Notes: generated from the sequence alone by a model not told the origin. Counted from the stretch's first letter, positions 9,041-18,062 are shown. The stretch is 46,715 nt of DNA from Myxococcales bacterium (GCA_009692465.1 SHZD01000017.1:1-46715); one strand, 5' to 3'. Numbers and translations are program-made.

Positions 9041-10573
9041 TCACCCGACCAACCCACGCAACAACTGGGTATCGGCCTGAATCGCCGTGCGTTGCCAATA
9101 CCAGCGCAAGCCGCGCTCGCCGCCCAGTTCTTCGCCGCCGCCGGCTTTGCCGGGCCCGCCATGCACCAACGCCGGCATGACGGCGCCGTGGCCACAGCCT
9201 TGATCGAAGACCTTGGCACTGCCCCAATAGACCCGACCGGTGTACGGCGCGATGCCCAGCACCACGGCCTGCGCCCACGGCAGGTCATCGCTGTACACAC
9301 TGGCCGCCAAACTGCCGCCGCCGCGCGCCACAATTTCAATCACTTCATCGGCTTGGCCCGAGCACGGCAACAGCGTCGCCGCCGGCCCAAACACCTCGTG
9401 GTCGTGAACATACCGCGCCGCGGCGCCCTGGGTGGTGACAAATAAAGTTGGCGGCGCATAGCAGCCTTGGGTCGGCAGACCTTGGGCTTGCCAAACAATT
9501 TCAGCATGTTGGGCCAGCGCGTCCAGCCCCGCGATGACGTCGCGCTGCTGAGTGGGTCCGGCCACTGGGCCAACGCTGGTCCCCTGTTGGCCCGGATCGC
9601 CGATGCGGGCGTCCTGCAACCGGGCGACTAACTCGGCGCGCACCTCATCCAAGCGTTCGGCCGGCACAATGATGCGCCGAATCGCCGTGCACTTCTGCCC
9701 AGCCTTTTGGGTCATTTCGCGCACCACTTCGCTCAAGAACATGGTCCACACGTCGCTGTTGGGCAGCACATCGGGACCCAAAACGCTGGCATTGAGCGAA
9801 TCGGCCTCGACGTTGACCGGCACGTTGTACAGCAGCACCTGCGGATGACCCTTAATCTGCCGACCCGTGCTGCCCGAACCGGTGAACACAATGCAGTCTT
9901 GCGGGCCCACGTGGTCGAGCAAATCGCCAGCGGAACCGACCAGCAGTTGCAACACCCCATCGGGCAAGATGTTTTCGGCCTGCCACAGCTGCACCAGCCG
10001 CAGCGACACCAGCGCCGTCGCCGTCCCGGGTTTGGCCAGCACCGGCAGACCGGCTAGCAACGCGCAGGCCAGCTTTTCGCATAGATTCCATGCCGGAAAG
10101 TTAAAGGCATTGATATGAATGGCAATGCCCCGCCGTGGGGTCAGCACATGTTGACCGACGAAACGCTTGCTGCGCGAAAACTGGATCTGATCGCCATCGG
10201 CCAACCACGTCCTGTCGCCTAAGCCCGCGCCCAGCTTGGCGTAAAAGGCCAACGTCCCCGCCGCACCGTCGACGTCGAACTTGCCGTCGCCGCGGGTAGT
10301 GCCCATGTTGAGTTCGGAGATGTCGAGCAACTCATCGCGATGGCTGACAATTACGGCGGACATTTTGCCCAACAAGTCAGCACGTTGAGCAAAAGTCAGG
10401 CTGCGAATCGCCGGACCGCCGACGCGGCGACCGTAGGCCAGCGCGGCACCCAAGTCCAAGCCACGACTAGACGTTTGGGCGATGACGGCGCCGCTGGTGG
10501 CGCTGTGCAGGTCGGTTTGCGGATCACTGCCCGCTTGCCAACTACCGCACAAGAAGCTTTTGAGGTTTTGCAT
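9041..10573 (-). CDS. PaaZ/BoxD-type CoA-semialdehyde dehydrogenase
   Basis: 510 aa, one aldehyde dehydrogenase domain. It resembles the N-terminal half of PaaZ (which oxidises 3-oxo-5,6-dehydrosuberyl-CoA semialdehyde) and stand-alone BoxD (3,4-dehydroadipyl-CoA semialdehyde, aerobic benzoyl-CoA pathway). Catalytic Cys lies in GQKCTA at about residue 293 and the general-base Glu in VEADSLN at about 255; NAFNFPAWN and GSGSTGRQI are family motifs. The C-terminal MaoC-like hydratase of full PaaZ is absent, and no paa or box genes are nearby, so the aromatic pathway assignment is open. It is 48 bases downstream of the DprE1-like gene and probably co-transcribed with it. Confidence 0.85.
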   Translation of the reverse strand: MQNLKSFLCGSWQAGSDPQTDLHSATSGAVIAQTSSRGLDLGAALAYGRRVGGPAIRSLTFAQRADLLGKMSAVIVSHRDELLDISELNMGTTRGDGKFDVDGAAGTLAFYAKLGAGLGDRTWLADGDQIQFSRSKRFVGQHVLTPRRGIAIHINAFNFPAWNLCEKLACALLAGLPVLAKPGTATALVSLRLVQLWQAENILPDGVLQLLVGSAGDLLDHVGPQDCIVFTGSGSTGRQIKGHPQVLLYNVPVNVEADSLNASVLGPDVLPNSDVWTMFLSEVVREMTQKAGQKCTAIRRIIVPAERLDEVRAELVARLQDARIGDPGQQGTSVGPVAGPTQQRDVIAGLDALAQHAEIVWQAQGLPTQGCYAPPTLFVTTQGAAARYVHDHEVFGPAATLLPCSGQADEVIEIVARGGGSLAASVYSDDLPWAQAVVLGIAPYTGRVYWGSAKVFDQGCGHGAVMPALVHGGPGKAGGGEELGGERGLRWYWQRTAIQADTQLLRGLVG

Positions 10574-10621
10574 GGTTACAGCCCATATCGATCGGCCGCG
10601 TTGGCCGGTGGCGAGCGGAAA

Positions 10622-12103
10622 CTAGACCAAGTTGGCCGCGGGGGGCAAGTTGGTGGGACTTGGCGACCGGGCGTCGTCGAGCACCCGCTCCAGCAATGCT
10701 GAGCGCAAAATCCCATCCGGATCCAACTGTTGCCGCCACTGCGCGAATTGCTGCAAGCGCTGCGACCCGAACATCTGCGCCACGGTCTGCGCGCGCACCG
10801 TCGCATCTTTGGCAAAATAGACCTTGCCACCGGCCGCGGCGACGATGTCGTCCATCGCATGGCACAACTGCCACAGAGCCTTGCGATTGCTGGCGGTTAC
10901 CGCAAAATCTTGGGCCAGCGAGTAGCCATCCAAACCGTGGCTGAGCAGGAACTCGTCCGGCCGATGGCGCTTGACCACCGCCAGCCAGGTCACTAACCCG
11001 TGCTGCCGTTGCAGGTCCAGGACTTGGGCAAACACTTGGCGCGCGTGCTGTTTAGGCACAAAAATCTGGTGTTGAATCAAGCCCCCAGGGCTGTAAACCT
11101 TCTTCCAATTGGGCACGTAATCGAGCAAAAAGTGAAACGCAGCATGGCTTTGTCGGTAACGCTTGTCGCGGGCCAGCAACCACCCCGACCAATAGCGAGC
11201 GACATTGACCACACGCATGCCCCAAGCGTTGGAAAATGGCTTTAGCGCCAGCCACATCCACGCCTTGGGGATGATGCCGAACAAGCGCAGGGGCAGCTGT
11301 TGGTGGCGCACTTGCAGGGCCGTCGCGGTGTCCGTTTCGTCGCCAGCGTGCAAGTGATAGGCGGTGTGGATCAAACTACGGCCCTGAGCGGCGCCGCTGG
11401 CAAAAGCGTCGAGCCAGGCGACGATGTAGTCGGAACTTGTGGCGTGGTGCTCAAAAAACGTAAACAGTTCATCGAGATTACGCGCCACCGTCGCCCAGAC
11501 CTGCAGCCGCGCGGCGTGGATTTTTTTCAGCTGCAGCTCGACTTCCAGAATCACCGCTAGTTGACCAAAACCGGAGATCACGGCGAAAAACAGCGGATCC
11601 GCCGGGGTAAGCTCGCGCTGGCTGCCATCGACGAACAGAACCTTAATAGCCCGAATATGCTCGCCAATGGGCCCGGCAACCGCGGCATTTTTGCCGTGGA
11701 TGTTCATCGCCGCCGCGCCGCCCAAGGTCGGGGCCATGGTCCCAGACACCACCGGCGGCCACCAGCCGTGGGCAACGGTATGCTGCCAAATTTGCGCAAT
11801 CGTGGTGCCGGTTTCGCCGCGAATGACTCCGCTGATCGCGTCGAAAGCGACAATCCGGCAAATGCCGGTCACATCGACGACGGTTGTCCCGCAGGCGGCG
11901 TCACCGTAGGAGCAACCGCTGCCGCGCACAGTGAGCGGCCGACGCTGGGCCCGCGCCCAATCAACGATTTGAGCGAGTTGTTGTTGGGTGTTGGGTCGCA
12001 ACACATCGGCAGCGCCACCGACTGCCATGCCCCAGCCGAGCACGGTTTCGCGCAGCAACGCTAGGGGCGCTGGGGGCGCTGGCTGGGAATCGACGGTCGC
12101 CAA
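10622..12103 (-). CDS. DprE1-like FAD-dependent oxidase
   Basis: 493 aa with a VAO/PCMH-type FAD-binding domain in the first 200 residues (VRGSGCSYGDAA, SGTMAPTLGGAAAMNIHGKN) and an ALO-type C-terminal domain. Gene order and sequence resemble decaprenylphosphoryl-beta-D-ribose 2'-oxidase, which with DprE2 epimerises polyprenyl-phospho-ribose to arabinose at the inner membrane. The neighbouring reductase 6 bases upstream supports the pairing. Actinobacteria use the pair for arabinan walls; in a Gram-negative background the sugar product would more likely feed surface glycan or lipid. A more general FAD-linked oxidase of unknown substrate cannot be excluded. Confidence 0.78.
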   Translation of the reverse strand: MATVDSQPAPPAPLALLRETVLGWGMAVGGAADVLRPNTQQQLAQIVDWARAQRRPLTVRGSGCSYGDAACGTTVVDVTGICRIVAFDAISGVIRGETGTTIAQIWQHTVAHGWWPPVVSGTMAPTLGGAAAMNIHGKNAAVAGPIGEHIRAIKVLFVDGSQRELTPADPLFFAVISGFGQLAVILEVELQLKKIHAARLQVWATVARNLDELFTFFEHHATSSDYIVAWLDAFASGAAQGRSLIHTAYHLHAGDETDTATALQVRHQQLPLRLFGIIPKAWMWLALKPFSNAWGMRVVNVARYWSGWLLARDKRYRQSHAAFHFLLDYVPNWKKVYSPGGLIQHQIFVPKQHARQVFAQVLDLQRQHGLVTWLAVVKRHRPDEFLLSHGLDGYSLAQDFAVTASNRKALWQLCHAMDDIVAAAGGKVYFAKDATVRAQTVAQMFGSQRLQQFAQWRQQLDPDGILRSALLERVLDDARSPSPTNLPPAANLV

Positions 12104-12109
12104 GCGCAG

Positions 12110-12847
12110 CTAGATCGCCAAGCGGCGGAAAATAAATGAAGGAATACAGACGATTATGCCCATGATTGCCCGGTAGCCCCAGTGCACATACACGGTATGT
12201 TCGCCGCGTTGTAGGGCCACAGCGATGCGGCGGGCGGCTACGGCGGCGTCGACCGTGAGCGGCAACTTGCTGCCGCCCAACATCGGGGTGCGCACCGGTC
12301 CGGGCTTGATCGTCACCACGCTGACCCCTTGGACGGACAGACGATTTCGCAGTGCTTCCAAGTAGGTATTGAGCGCGGCCTTGGATGACGCATAGGCCGG
12401 TGCCAAGCGGCGCCCACGGTCGCCCGCTACCGAGCTGATGCCGCACAGCACCCCACGCTTGCGCTCTTGCATATACGTGGCCCCGCAATTGAGCCAGGCC
12501 ATGGCGCCAATGACGTTGACCTCAATGATATGGCGGTCTTTGACGCTGTCGAATTCGCTGGGGCCGACATCGGGCATGACCCCGGCGCTGTACACCAGCG
12601 CATCGCAACTGCCGAGTTGGGCGAGCAGATCCTGCCAACAGGCCCCTACCGCGCTCAAGTCGGCGGCGTCACACGGACGCACCACCGCGGTGGCGCCAAG
12701 GGCTGTCACTTGGGCGGCGACTGCACTGAGTTCCGCCGGTCGGCGGGCCACCAAACCCAAGGTGCGACCCGGTTGAGCCAGCGCTTGGGCCAACGCGGCG
12801 CCAATGCCCGAGGAGGCGCCAACGATGATAATAGTTGAAAGTTCCAT
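12110..12847 (-). CDS. DprE2-like short-chain dehydrogenase/reductase
   Basis: The ATG at 12847 follows AAGGA at a good distance and gives 245 aa; the frame is open further upstream but that part lies in a family II repeat. It has the SDR nucleotide site GASSGIGAAL near the N-terminus, the structural Asn in NVIGAMAW, the catalytic Ser in GISSVAGDRG and the YxxxK in AYASSKAAL. The C-terminus ends in a hydrophobic stretch (IMGIIVCIPSFIF), as in DprE2 proteins that sit at the membrane. In the model it reduces the keto-sugar made by the DprE1-like partner. Family II copy b ends 37 bases before the presumed start side and would be part of the leader. Confidence 0.8.
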   Translation of the reverse strand: MELSTIIIVGASSGIGAALAQALAQPGRTLGLVARRPAELSAVAAQVTALGATAVVRPCDAADLSAVGACWQDLLAQLGSCDALVYSAGVMPDVGPSEFDSVKDRHIIEVNVIGAMAWLNCGATYMQERKRGVLCGISSVAGDRGRRLAPAYASSKAALNTYLEALRNRLSVQGVSVVTIKPGPVRTPMLGGSKLPLTVDAAVAARRIAVALQRGEHTVYVHWGYRAIMGIIVCIPSFIFRRLAI

Positions 12848-12883
12848 GCGTTCCTTGGCAACTGGGTCAGCGGCGTAGTGGGC

Positions 12884-13024
12884 TAAGGATGTGTCCTTAA
12901 ATAACTCGATCGACTCGCGCAACACTGGAGCGGCGAGTCGGCCATGGAGGACGCGGGCTTAGCGACCAACGAAGCCAGCAACCGAAACCAGTCCCACAGT
13001 GCCCTATTTGGGGACAGTTCCTCA
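12884..13024 (+). repeat. Family II structured repeat, copy b
   Basis: It contains the core GGAGCGGCGAGTCGGCC then AGGACGCGGGCTTAGCGACC. Flanks are TAA on the left and TCA on the right, so the 3-bp duplication is imperfect. The end hairpin is GTCCC/GGGAC. TCA at 13022-13024 is the reverse complement of the TGA stop of the Cys-rich gene, so the end of the repeat supplies that stop. It separates that gene from the DprE2-like gene downstream. Confidence 0.85.
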
Positions 13025-13819
13025 TTTCGGCATGCAGCCGCCGGCCGCGCATTTGGCCCACTGCGGACAGTCTTGGTCAACTACGCATTCGAGACAGAAT
13101 TCTTTCTTCTTGTCACAGACTTGCCAAGGCTGGCACTGGGTCGTGGAGGTGCATTTCTTGGGCTTGGCGACGCAGTGGTAGCCCAAACAGGCCGCTCCCG
13201 CAGCGCAATCGCTCAGCCCCGTGCACTCGGCGCACACGCCTAAGCTGGTGGCGCACACCAACTTGACCGCTGAGCACACTTTGTCGCCGCTGCACTCGAT
13301 TTCTGCGGCGCAGCTGCCCTGCCAACAATACTGGTCGGTCTTGCAGTCCGTGGTCGACAGGCACTGCACGCACTTGCCGGTATCGACGTTGCACCAGGCC
13401 CCGCGACACTGGCTATTCGCGCTGCAGCCTACCCCTGCCGAGTCCGCGATTTCTGTGACCGCAGCGTCCACCACCGCGACTTCGAGCAGTGCAGGGCCAT
13501 CGCTGACCGTGTCAGCGAGGGTCACTTCGGCTGCCGCGGCCTCGACGGTGCTGGTATCGGCGGTGCTGTCGGCGCCAGTGGGGGTACTGTCGGCGGCCGC
13601 GGTTTGACCATCACTAGGGGTATCGATGCCTGCACTGCCGTCACCTGCGCCAACGCTGGGCTTGACGACGACGGCTTCACTGCAGGCTGCCGCGCCGAGC
13701 AACATGGCGACTGGCAAGAACATGGCGACTGGCAAGAACATGGCGACTGACAAGAACGTCGCGACTGGCAAGAACGTCGCGACTGGCAACAGCAACTTGA
13801 TGATTTTGCAGATTTTCAT
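13022..13819 (-). CDS. Cys-rich lipoprotein with a repeat-expanded signal peptide
   Basis: The ATG at 13819 follows GGTGAG and gives 265 aa. The signal peptide is MKICKIIKLL followed by five hexapeptide repeats (LPVATF, LPVATF, LSVAMF, LPVAMF, LPVAML) and a lipobox GAAAC, so the mature protein should be lipid anchored. A Ser/Thr/Ala/Asp-rich spacer (about 55-135) precedes about 20 cysteines in short pairs (CSANSQC, CLSTTDC, CTGLSDC), a pattern common in Myxococcota surface proteins. The hydrophobic core of the signal peptide is encoded by an 18-bp minisatellite. The stop codon lies in the end of family II copy b. Function unknown. Confidence 0.85.
   Translation of the reverse strand: MKICKIIKLLLPVATFLPVATFLSVAMFLPVAMFLPVAMLLGAAACSEAVVVKPSVGAGDGSAGIDTPSDGQTAAADSTPTGADSTADTSTVEAAAAEVTLADTVSDGPALLEVAVVDAAVTEIADSAGVGCSANSQCRGAWCNVDTGKCVQCLSTTDCKTDQYCWQGSCAAEIECSGDKVCSAVKLVCATSLGVCAECTGLSDCAAGAACLGYHCVAKPKKCTSTTQCQPWQVCDKKKEFCLECVVDQDCPQWAKCAAGGCMPK
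13701..13790. repeat. 18-bp tandem repeat encoding a signal-peptide core
   Basis: Five units of AACATGGCGACTGGCAAG with a few changes. The unit is in frame with the lipoprotein gene on the reverse strand and encodes six hydrophobic residues, so copy number directly sets signal-peptide length. Confidence 0.95.
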
Positions 13820-13911
13820 CGGCGACTCACCGCAACTAGGGTCGGCAGCAGCTAGTGTAGCACGGCTGAGCGCAGGCGGGGAGAGCACCCTTGCGTTGCT
13901 GCGTTGCCGGT

Positions 13912-14706
13912 CTAACCTAGTAATTCAATGCTTTTGCGCACCAGCAGCGACATCGCCCCAGCCAAAAGCAGCCCATACACCAATTTGCGAAAGGGCTCGG
14001 CGGCGATCTGGCGGTGAATCCGATTGCCGACCAGCCGACCGACAAGCAAACAGGGCAACAGAGTCGCGCTCGTCGCCAAGGTGCCGGTGTGCAAGTGGCC
14101 GAGCGAGACAAACTGGACCATCAGCGCGGCACCCAACACCAACCACAGCACCGCCAATGTCGCGCGAAATATGGACTTTTCAGTCAATTGTCGGCTAGTC
14201 GCCCATACCACCAACGGCCCGCCTGAACCATAGATGCCGTGGACAATCCCGCCACTGAGCAAGCCCACGGTCTGGGCACTTCCATGACCTACGGCTCCAA
14301 GGCCACCGTCCATCGCCGCAGACCCAAGGCCAGGCGGCCGATCGAGTGGCGGTTGACGGGGCCCACGCCACAGTTCAAGGGCCGCCAGTGTCGCCACCAG
14401 CACTGCGTAGGCCAACAGCAGCCACGGCCCCGGCGGTGTCAGCCGATACACCCCCATGCCCAGCAGCGTGCCCAGACCGACCCACGGCAGCATCCGCCTT
14501 AGCAGAAAGGGCCAAGCGATGTGGCCGCGGTCGCGGACCGCAATTGACAACGAAAGCAAGAAGTTAACCGGCACAAACAGCGGCAAAAGCTGCTCGAGCG
14601 GCAGCAGTTGGGCCCCCAGCGTGACCGTAATCACGGTGCCGCCAAAACCAGTGATGGCCTCAGCGACAAACGCTAGACTGACAATGGCATACAGGGCAAT
14701 TGGCAT
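13912..14706 (-). CDS. TauE/SafE family membrane permease
   Basis: 264 aa with about seven or eight hydrophobic segments. The opening FVAEAITGFGGTVITVTLGA and the second-half SGGIVHGIYGSGGPLVVWA are the paired glycine-rich motifs of the TauE/SafE (DUF81) family. Members export sulfite, sulfoacetate or other small organic anions across the inner membrane; the substrate here is unknown. It stands between the Cys-rich lipoprotein gene and the decarboxylase-like gene, all on the same strand. The 25-bp tandem array fills the gap just before its start, so it may alter spacing to an upstream promoter. Confidence 0.88.
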   Translation of the reverse strand: MPIALYAIVSLAFVAEAITGFGGTVITVTLGAQLLPLEQLLPLFVPVNFLLSLSIAVRDRGHIAWPFLLRRMLPWVGLGTLLGMGVYRLTPPGPWLLLAYAVLVATLAALELWRGPRQPPLDRPPGLGSAAMDGGLGAVGHGSAQTVGLLSGGIVHGIYGSGGPLVVWATSRQLTEKSIFRATLAVLWLVLGAALMVQFVSLGHLHTGTLATSATLLPCLLVGRLVGNRIHRQIAAEPFRKLVYGLLLAGAMSLLVRKSIELLG

Positions 14707-14715
14707 CGGCGAGCA

Positions 14716-14865
14716 GTCCTATGCCGCGGCGCTGTGTTTGGTCCTATGCCGCGGCGCTGTGTTTGGTCCTATGCCGCAGCGCTGTGTTTGGTCCTATGCC
14801 GCAGCGCTGTGTTTGGTCCTATGCCGCAGCGCTGTGTTTGGTCCTATGCCGCAGCGCTGTCGTCG
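14716..14865. repeat. 25-bp tandem repeat, six units
   Basis: Six units of GTCCTATGCCGC(G/A)GCGCTGTG with TTTG at the end. The outermost unit contains the real 3' end and TAG stop of the decarboxylase-like gene (stop at 14844-14846). The other units are copies of that gene end laid out in the gap before the TauE/SafE gene. Confidence 0.95.
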
Positions 14866-16181
14866 AGCGAATCGATAAAGCCGACAATCAACTCTTGGGC
14901 CATCCCGCGATCAGGCAGCGAACCCATCATGCTGTACATCGCCGCCTGGCCATCGTCAGCTGCCGGCAAGCCGCGCACTTGGGCTGCCGCCGCACTCAGG
15001 TCGGCCAAAAAAGCGTCGACGTGGGGCGCATGGGCGGCGGTAATCATAGCGTGCAGGGCCGGCGGCAGTTGCTGGCGGTCCAGATGCCAACCGCGCTCTT
15101 CCATCGCGTCGCCTAACCGGTAGATGTCGCCGTCGTCGCAGGTAAAGGCGAACACGGTGGCGTCGGGCTCGCCCAATACCCGCAGTCCTTCGATCGCGGC
15201 AATGCCGGCCATCATCGCGCGGGCCGCGCCCAAACTTTGGCGGGCAAGCCGCAAGTAGCCGTCTTGACCCAAGAAATGCAGCACCGCCCACGCCGCCGCA
15301 ATCGGCCCGCCCGGCCGGGTACCGGCGGCAGACGGCGAACCCCACAGACCGCCCGGCCAATCGGCGTGACTCATAAACTGGTGTTTGCGCAGGGCCCGAT
15401 CGCGATACAGAATCAGCGAGGCCCCTTTGGCCGCATAGCCGTACTTGTGCAGGTCGCACGAAATCGAGGTTACCCCCGGCACCCGCATATCCCACAGCGG
15501 CATCTGCCGACCTTGTTCGCCATCGATCACTTCAACAAACGGCAAAATCATGCCGCCCAGGCAACTGTCGACGTGACACAAGATGCCGCGCGCTTGGGCT
15601 AACGCCGCCAATTGCTCAATTGGATCAACGACTCCATGCGGATAGGCCACCGAACTGCCGACAATCAATACCGTGCGCTCGGTCAGCAGGTCCGCAGCGG
15701 CTGCGGCATCGGCGCGAAAATCGGTGCGGACGGGCAGCCAAATGGGTTCGACATCAAAGTAATGCGCCGCTTTGACAAAAGCCGGATGGGCGGTGGTCGG
15801 CAGCAGCATTTGCGGCTTGGTGATGCCTTTTTCGGCCCGGCCCCAGTCGCGGGCGGTCTTGACGGCCATCAACACCGATTCAGTGCCACCCGAAGTCAAG
15901 GTGCCGACGGCGTTGGGATCGCCGAGCAAACCGGCGGCGATCGCCAAGGCTTCGGTCTCCATGCGCCGCAAGCTGGGAAAAGCCATCGGATTGAGCGCAT
16001 TTTCAGAAAAACACTTGAGAAATGCGGCTTCCAGCAGCGATTTGACTTCTTCACCGGCGTAGTAGACCAGGCTAAAAGTGCGGCCGTCTTTCCAGTTGGC
16101 ATCGCCGGTCCGGTAGCCATCCAGGGTAGATAGCACCGATTCACGCGACCAACCGGTCGGCGGCAAGGCGTCGATAGGCAT
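14844..16181 (-). CDS. PLP-dependent decarboxylase/lyase, sphingosine-1-phosphate lyase-like
   Basis: The ATG at 16181 follows AAAGGG and gives 445 aa; the longer frame to 16268 lacks support. Group II decarboxylase fold: SGGTESVLMAVKTAR binds the phosphate, HVDSCLGGM holds the Asp that contacts the PLP nitrogen, and SCDLHKYGYAAKG contains the Schiff-base lysine. GGLWGSPSAAGTRPGG is typical of sphingosine-1-phosphate lyases and related aldehyde-lyases rather than glutamate decarboxylases. A role in breaking phosphorylated sphingoid bases fits an organism that makes sphingolipids, but this is inference. A hydrophobic anchor, present in eukaryotic forms, is absent. Confidence 0.82.
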   Translation of the reverse strand: MPIDALPPTGWSRESVLSTLDGYRTGDANWKDGRTFSLVYYAGEEVKSLLEAAFLKCFSENALNPMAFPSLRRMETEALAIAAGLLGDPNAVGTLTSGGTESVLMAVKTARDWGRAEKGITKPQMLLPTTAHPAFVKAAHYFDVEPIWLPVRTDFRADAAAAADLLTERTVLIVGSSVAYPHGVVDPIEQLAALAQARGILCHVDSCLGGMILPFVEVIDGEQGRQMPLWDMRVPGVTSISCDLHKYGYAAKGASLILYRDRALRKHQFMSHADWPGGLWGSPSAAGTRPGGPIAAAWAVLHFLGQDGYLRLARQSLGAARAMMAGIAAIEGLRVLGEPDATVFAFTCDDGDIYRLGDAMEERGWHLDRQQLPPALHAMITAAHAPHVDAFLADLSAAAAQVRGLPAADDGQAAMYSMMGSLPDRGMAQELIVGFIDSLDDSAAA

Positions 16182-16290
16182 AGAGTACCCTTTAGTTTTA
16201 GAATTTTGAGGGCCCTGACCTGCGGGCTCAGCGCCAGTATTCTTCATCCCCAAGAAATTCGCGAACACTAACTGTCATTTGCTCGGCTAA

Positions 16291-16497
16291 CTAGGAGCGT
16301 GTCGGAGTATTCCGACTCGCTCCTAGCGCCGTCTGGCTAGACGGCGGCAACTGTCCGAAACTGCACGGATTCACTTCGGGCAGTTCTCGGACAGTTGAGA
16401 ATAGTTGACTGGCTAGGAGCCTGCCGGATCGTAATAGATTCATTGTGTATAACTTGATAGGCATTCAACAACCGATTGATTTCCGACAGGCTCCTAG
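16291..16497 (-). repeat. Family I CTAG-bounded hairpin repeat, complete copy
   Basis: 207 bp from CTAG to CTAG, in inverted orientation relative to the other copies. Its ends are CTAGGAGCGTGTCGGA and TCCGACAGGCTCCTAG. Inside are the 36-bp hairpin (16291-16326), the hairpin CGCCGTCT/AGACGGCG, the long stem CAACTGTCCGA/TCGGACAGTTG, and a further inverted pair starting CTAGGAGCCTGCCGGA near 16413. It occupies most of the gap between the S1P-lyase-like gene and the PLP enzyme. Confidence 0.95.
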
Positions 16498-16577
16498 GCG
16501 ATGGGGTTTGGTGCTACGAGATGGGATTTGGGTGTGCCAAAAGTTTGTGATGGCGCAGAGTCGGGCGGGCGCCCCGG

Positions 16578-18062
16578 TTGACTCCACCCCGAATCCAGCC
16601 CAAAGTCCGCGCCCGACGGCCACCTGTGCCGCCGGTCGTCCACTTGCCCATGCCCACTTCTGCCCACCCCAGCACCCTCGCCATGGATCGCTTCGTCGCC
16701 CGCTCCACCGGGCTGCGTCAACCGCGCATTTCGGTCCCCGTGCCCGGCTTGCCGACCCTGCCCGATCTGAAGAAGCTGGCCCGCGACCGCCGCAGCGCTG
16801 GTCTGCCGGTCATCGACCAATCGGCCGGTGACATTGACGACGTCGGCCAGCCACTGCATCCCGATCTGCCGGCATGGGTGCAGGAAACGCGCGATGCGCT
16901 GGTGGCTGCCGGAGCGTCGGAGTTGCGCCGCACCCAAGGCGATGCCTACGGTTATCCGGGCAATTACCAACAGCAGTACGCGGCGGTGCTGGCGATTTTG
17001 GCCGGCAGTTGGGGCATCACTGGCCCGTGGCAGGGGGTGCAGACGGTGTCGGGCCGCGCGGTGCTCGACTGCGCGTTTCGCGGCCTGATTGCGCGCGCTA
17101 AAGCCAACAAGCTCCCCCAACCTTACGCGCTGGTGCTTGACCCGTTGGCGTGGTCGGGCTACCAGCCGCTGGCCGCTGACCTCGACCTGCAGTTGATTCA
17201 CATGCCGGCAGTGATGGGCCACGGTCTGGCGGCTAGTGCTCAAGGCCTTGGGGCTGCGCTCGAATTTGCTGCGGAGCGCGCCATCTCTGTCATCGGCGTG
17301 CTGCCAGTGGTGCCGAGCAATCCGAGCGGGATTGGCCTGACCGCTGACGAACTGGTCACTATTGCGCAAACCTGTGCGGCTGCCGACGTGCCGATGCTGG
17401 TCGACGCCTTTTATTCGCCGCTCGACCCGCGGGGCCACGCTGTGTGTGTGCCGTTTGGGCTGTTGGCCGCCCGACTGGCTCCCGAAGTGCTGGGCATGGT
17501 CGGGCTGGTGGTCGGCGAGACCAAAGTCGCCAGCTCGCAGAACAAGACCGCGAGCCTGCTGTGGTGCGCGCCCGCCGGCCACGACGACACCGCCAAAGTG
17601 GTGGTGCACCATGCCGCCGAGCGGCTCAAGACCACCAACCTGTATCCGCGCCCGCACGAGGCGGTGGTGGCGGCGGCGCTGCATACGTTTCCTTTGGGCC
17701 TGCACGCGGCGATGGGTCCGCGCTACGTGGCGCTGCGCGATGCCCGCGAGGCGATGCGCGCCCAGTGCGACCGCTTGGGGATTCCGCTGTCGATTGGCGG
17801 GTCGTTTTACGGCACGGCGGCGCTAGTGGATAGCGAAGGCGACAGCCTGTTGCGCGACAGTGAGGGCCGACCGCTCAGCGATGCCCGCGCTGTCATGTCG
17901 GAACTGGTCGCGCGCTACGGATTGGTGGGGGCGCCGGGCGGCATGTTCTCACCTGCGCCCGAAGCTACAGTTCTGGTGCGCCTGACCGCGGCGGTCACCT
18001 TGACCGACATCGAACGCGTGGGGCAGATCTTGGCGCAGTTGCTGGAGCAAGCTCGTGGTTGA
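16578..18062 (+). CDS. PLP-dependent aminotransferase-fold enzyme of unknown substrate
   Basis: Up to 494 aa if the TTG at 16578 is used; ATGs at 16650 and 16683 are alternatives and none has a clear ribosome binding site. Residues from about 70 form a fold-type I aminotransferase domain: AYGYPGNYQQQ, an NPSG motif in VVPSNPSGIGL, DAFYSPLDP for the cofactor Asp, candidate Schiff-base lysines in GETKVASSQNK, and a late Arg in VLVRLTAAV. It overlaps the next gene by eight bases, so the two are translationally coupled. The partner has a glutamate-cysteine-ligase fold, which suggests a joint route making an amino acid and linking it to another. That is inference. A family I repeat lies just upstream. 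Confidence 0.8.
   Translation: MTPPRIQPKVRARRPPVPPVVHLPMPTSAHPSTLAMDRFVARSTGLRQPRISVPVPGLPTLPDLKKLARDRRSAGLPVIDQSAGDIDDVGQPLHPDLPAWVQETRDALVAAGASELRRTQGDAYGYPGNYQQQYAAVLAILAGSWGITGPWQGVQTVSGRAVLDCAFRGLIARAKANKLPQPYALVLDPLAWSGYQPLAADLDLQLIHMPAVMGHGLAASAQGLGAALEFAAERAISVIGVLPVVPSNPSGIGLTADELVTIAQTCAAADVPMLVDAFYSPLDPRGHAVCVPFGLLAARLAPEVLGMVGLVVGETKVASSQNKTASLLWCAPAGHDDTAKVVVHHAAERLKTTNLYPRPHEAVVAAALHTFPLGLHAAMGPRYVALRDAREAMRAQCDRLGIPLSIGGSFYGTAALVDSEGDSLLRDSEGRPLSDARAVMSELVARYGLVGAPGGMFSPAPEATVLVRLTAAVTLTDIERVGQILAQLLEQARG

Noticed and set aside
14700-15123. Forward-strand frames with repeated VLCRSAVFGP-type peptides
   Set aside because: They are antisense translations of the 25-bp array and the end of the decarboxylase gene, with no ribosome binding site.
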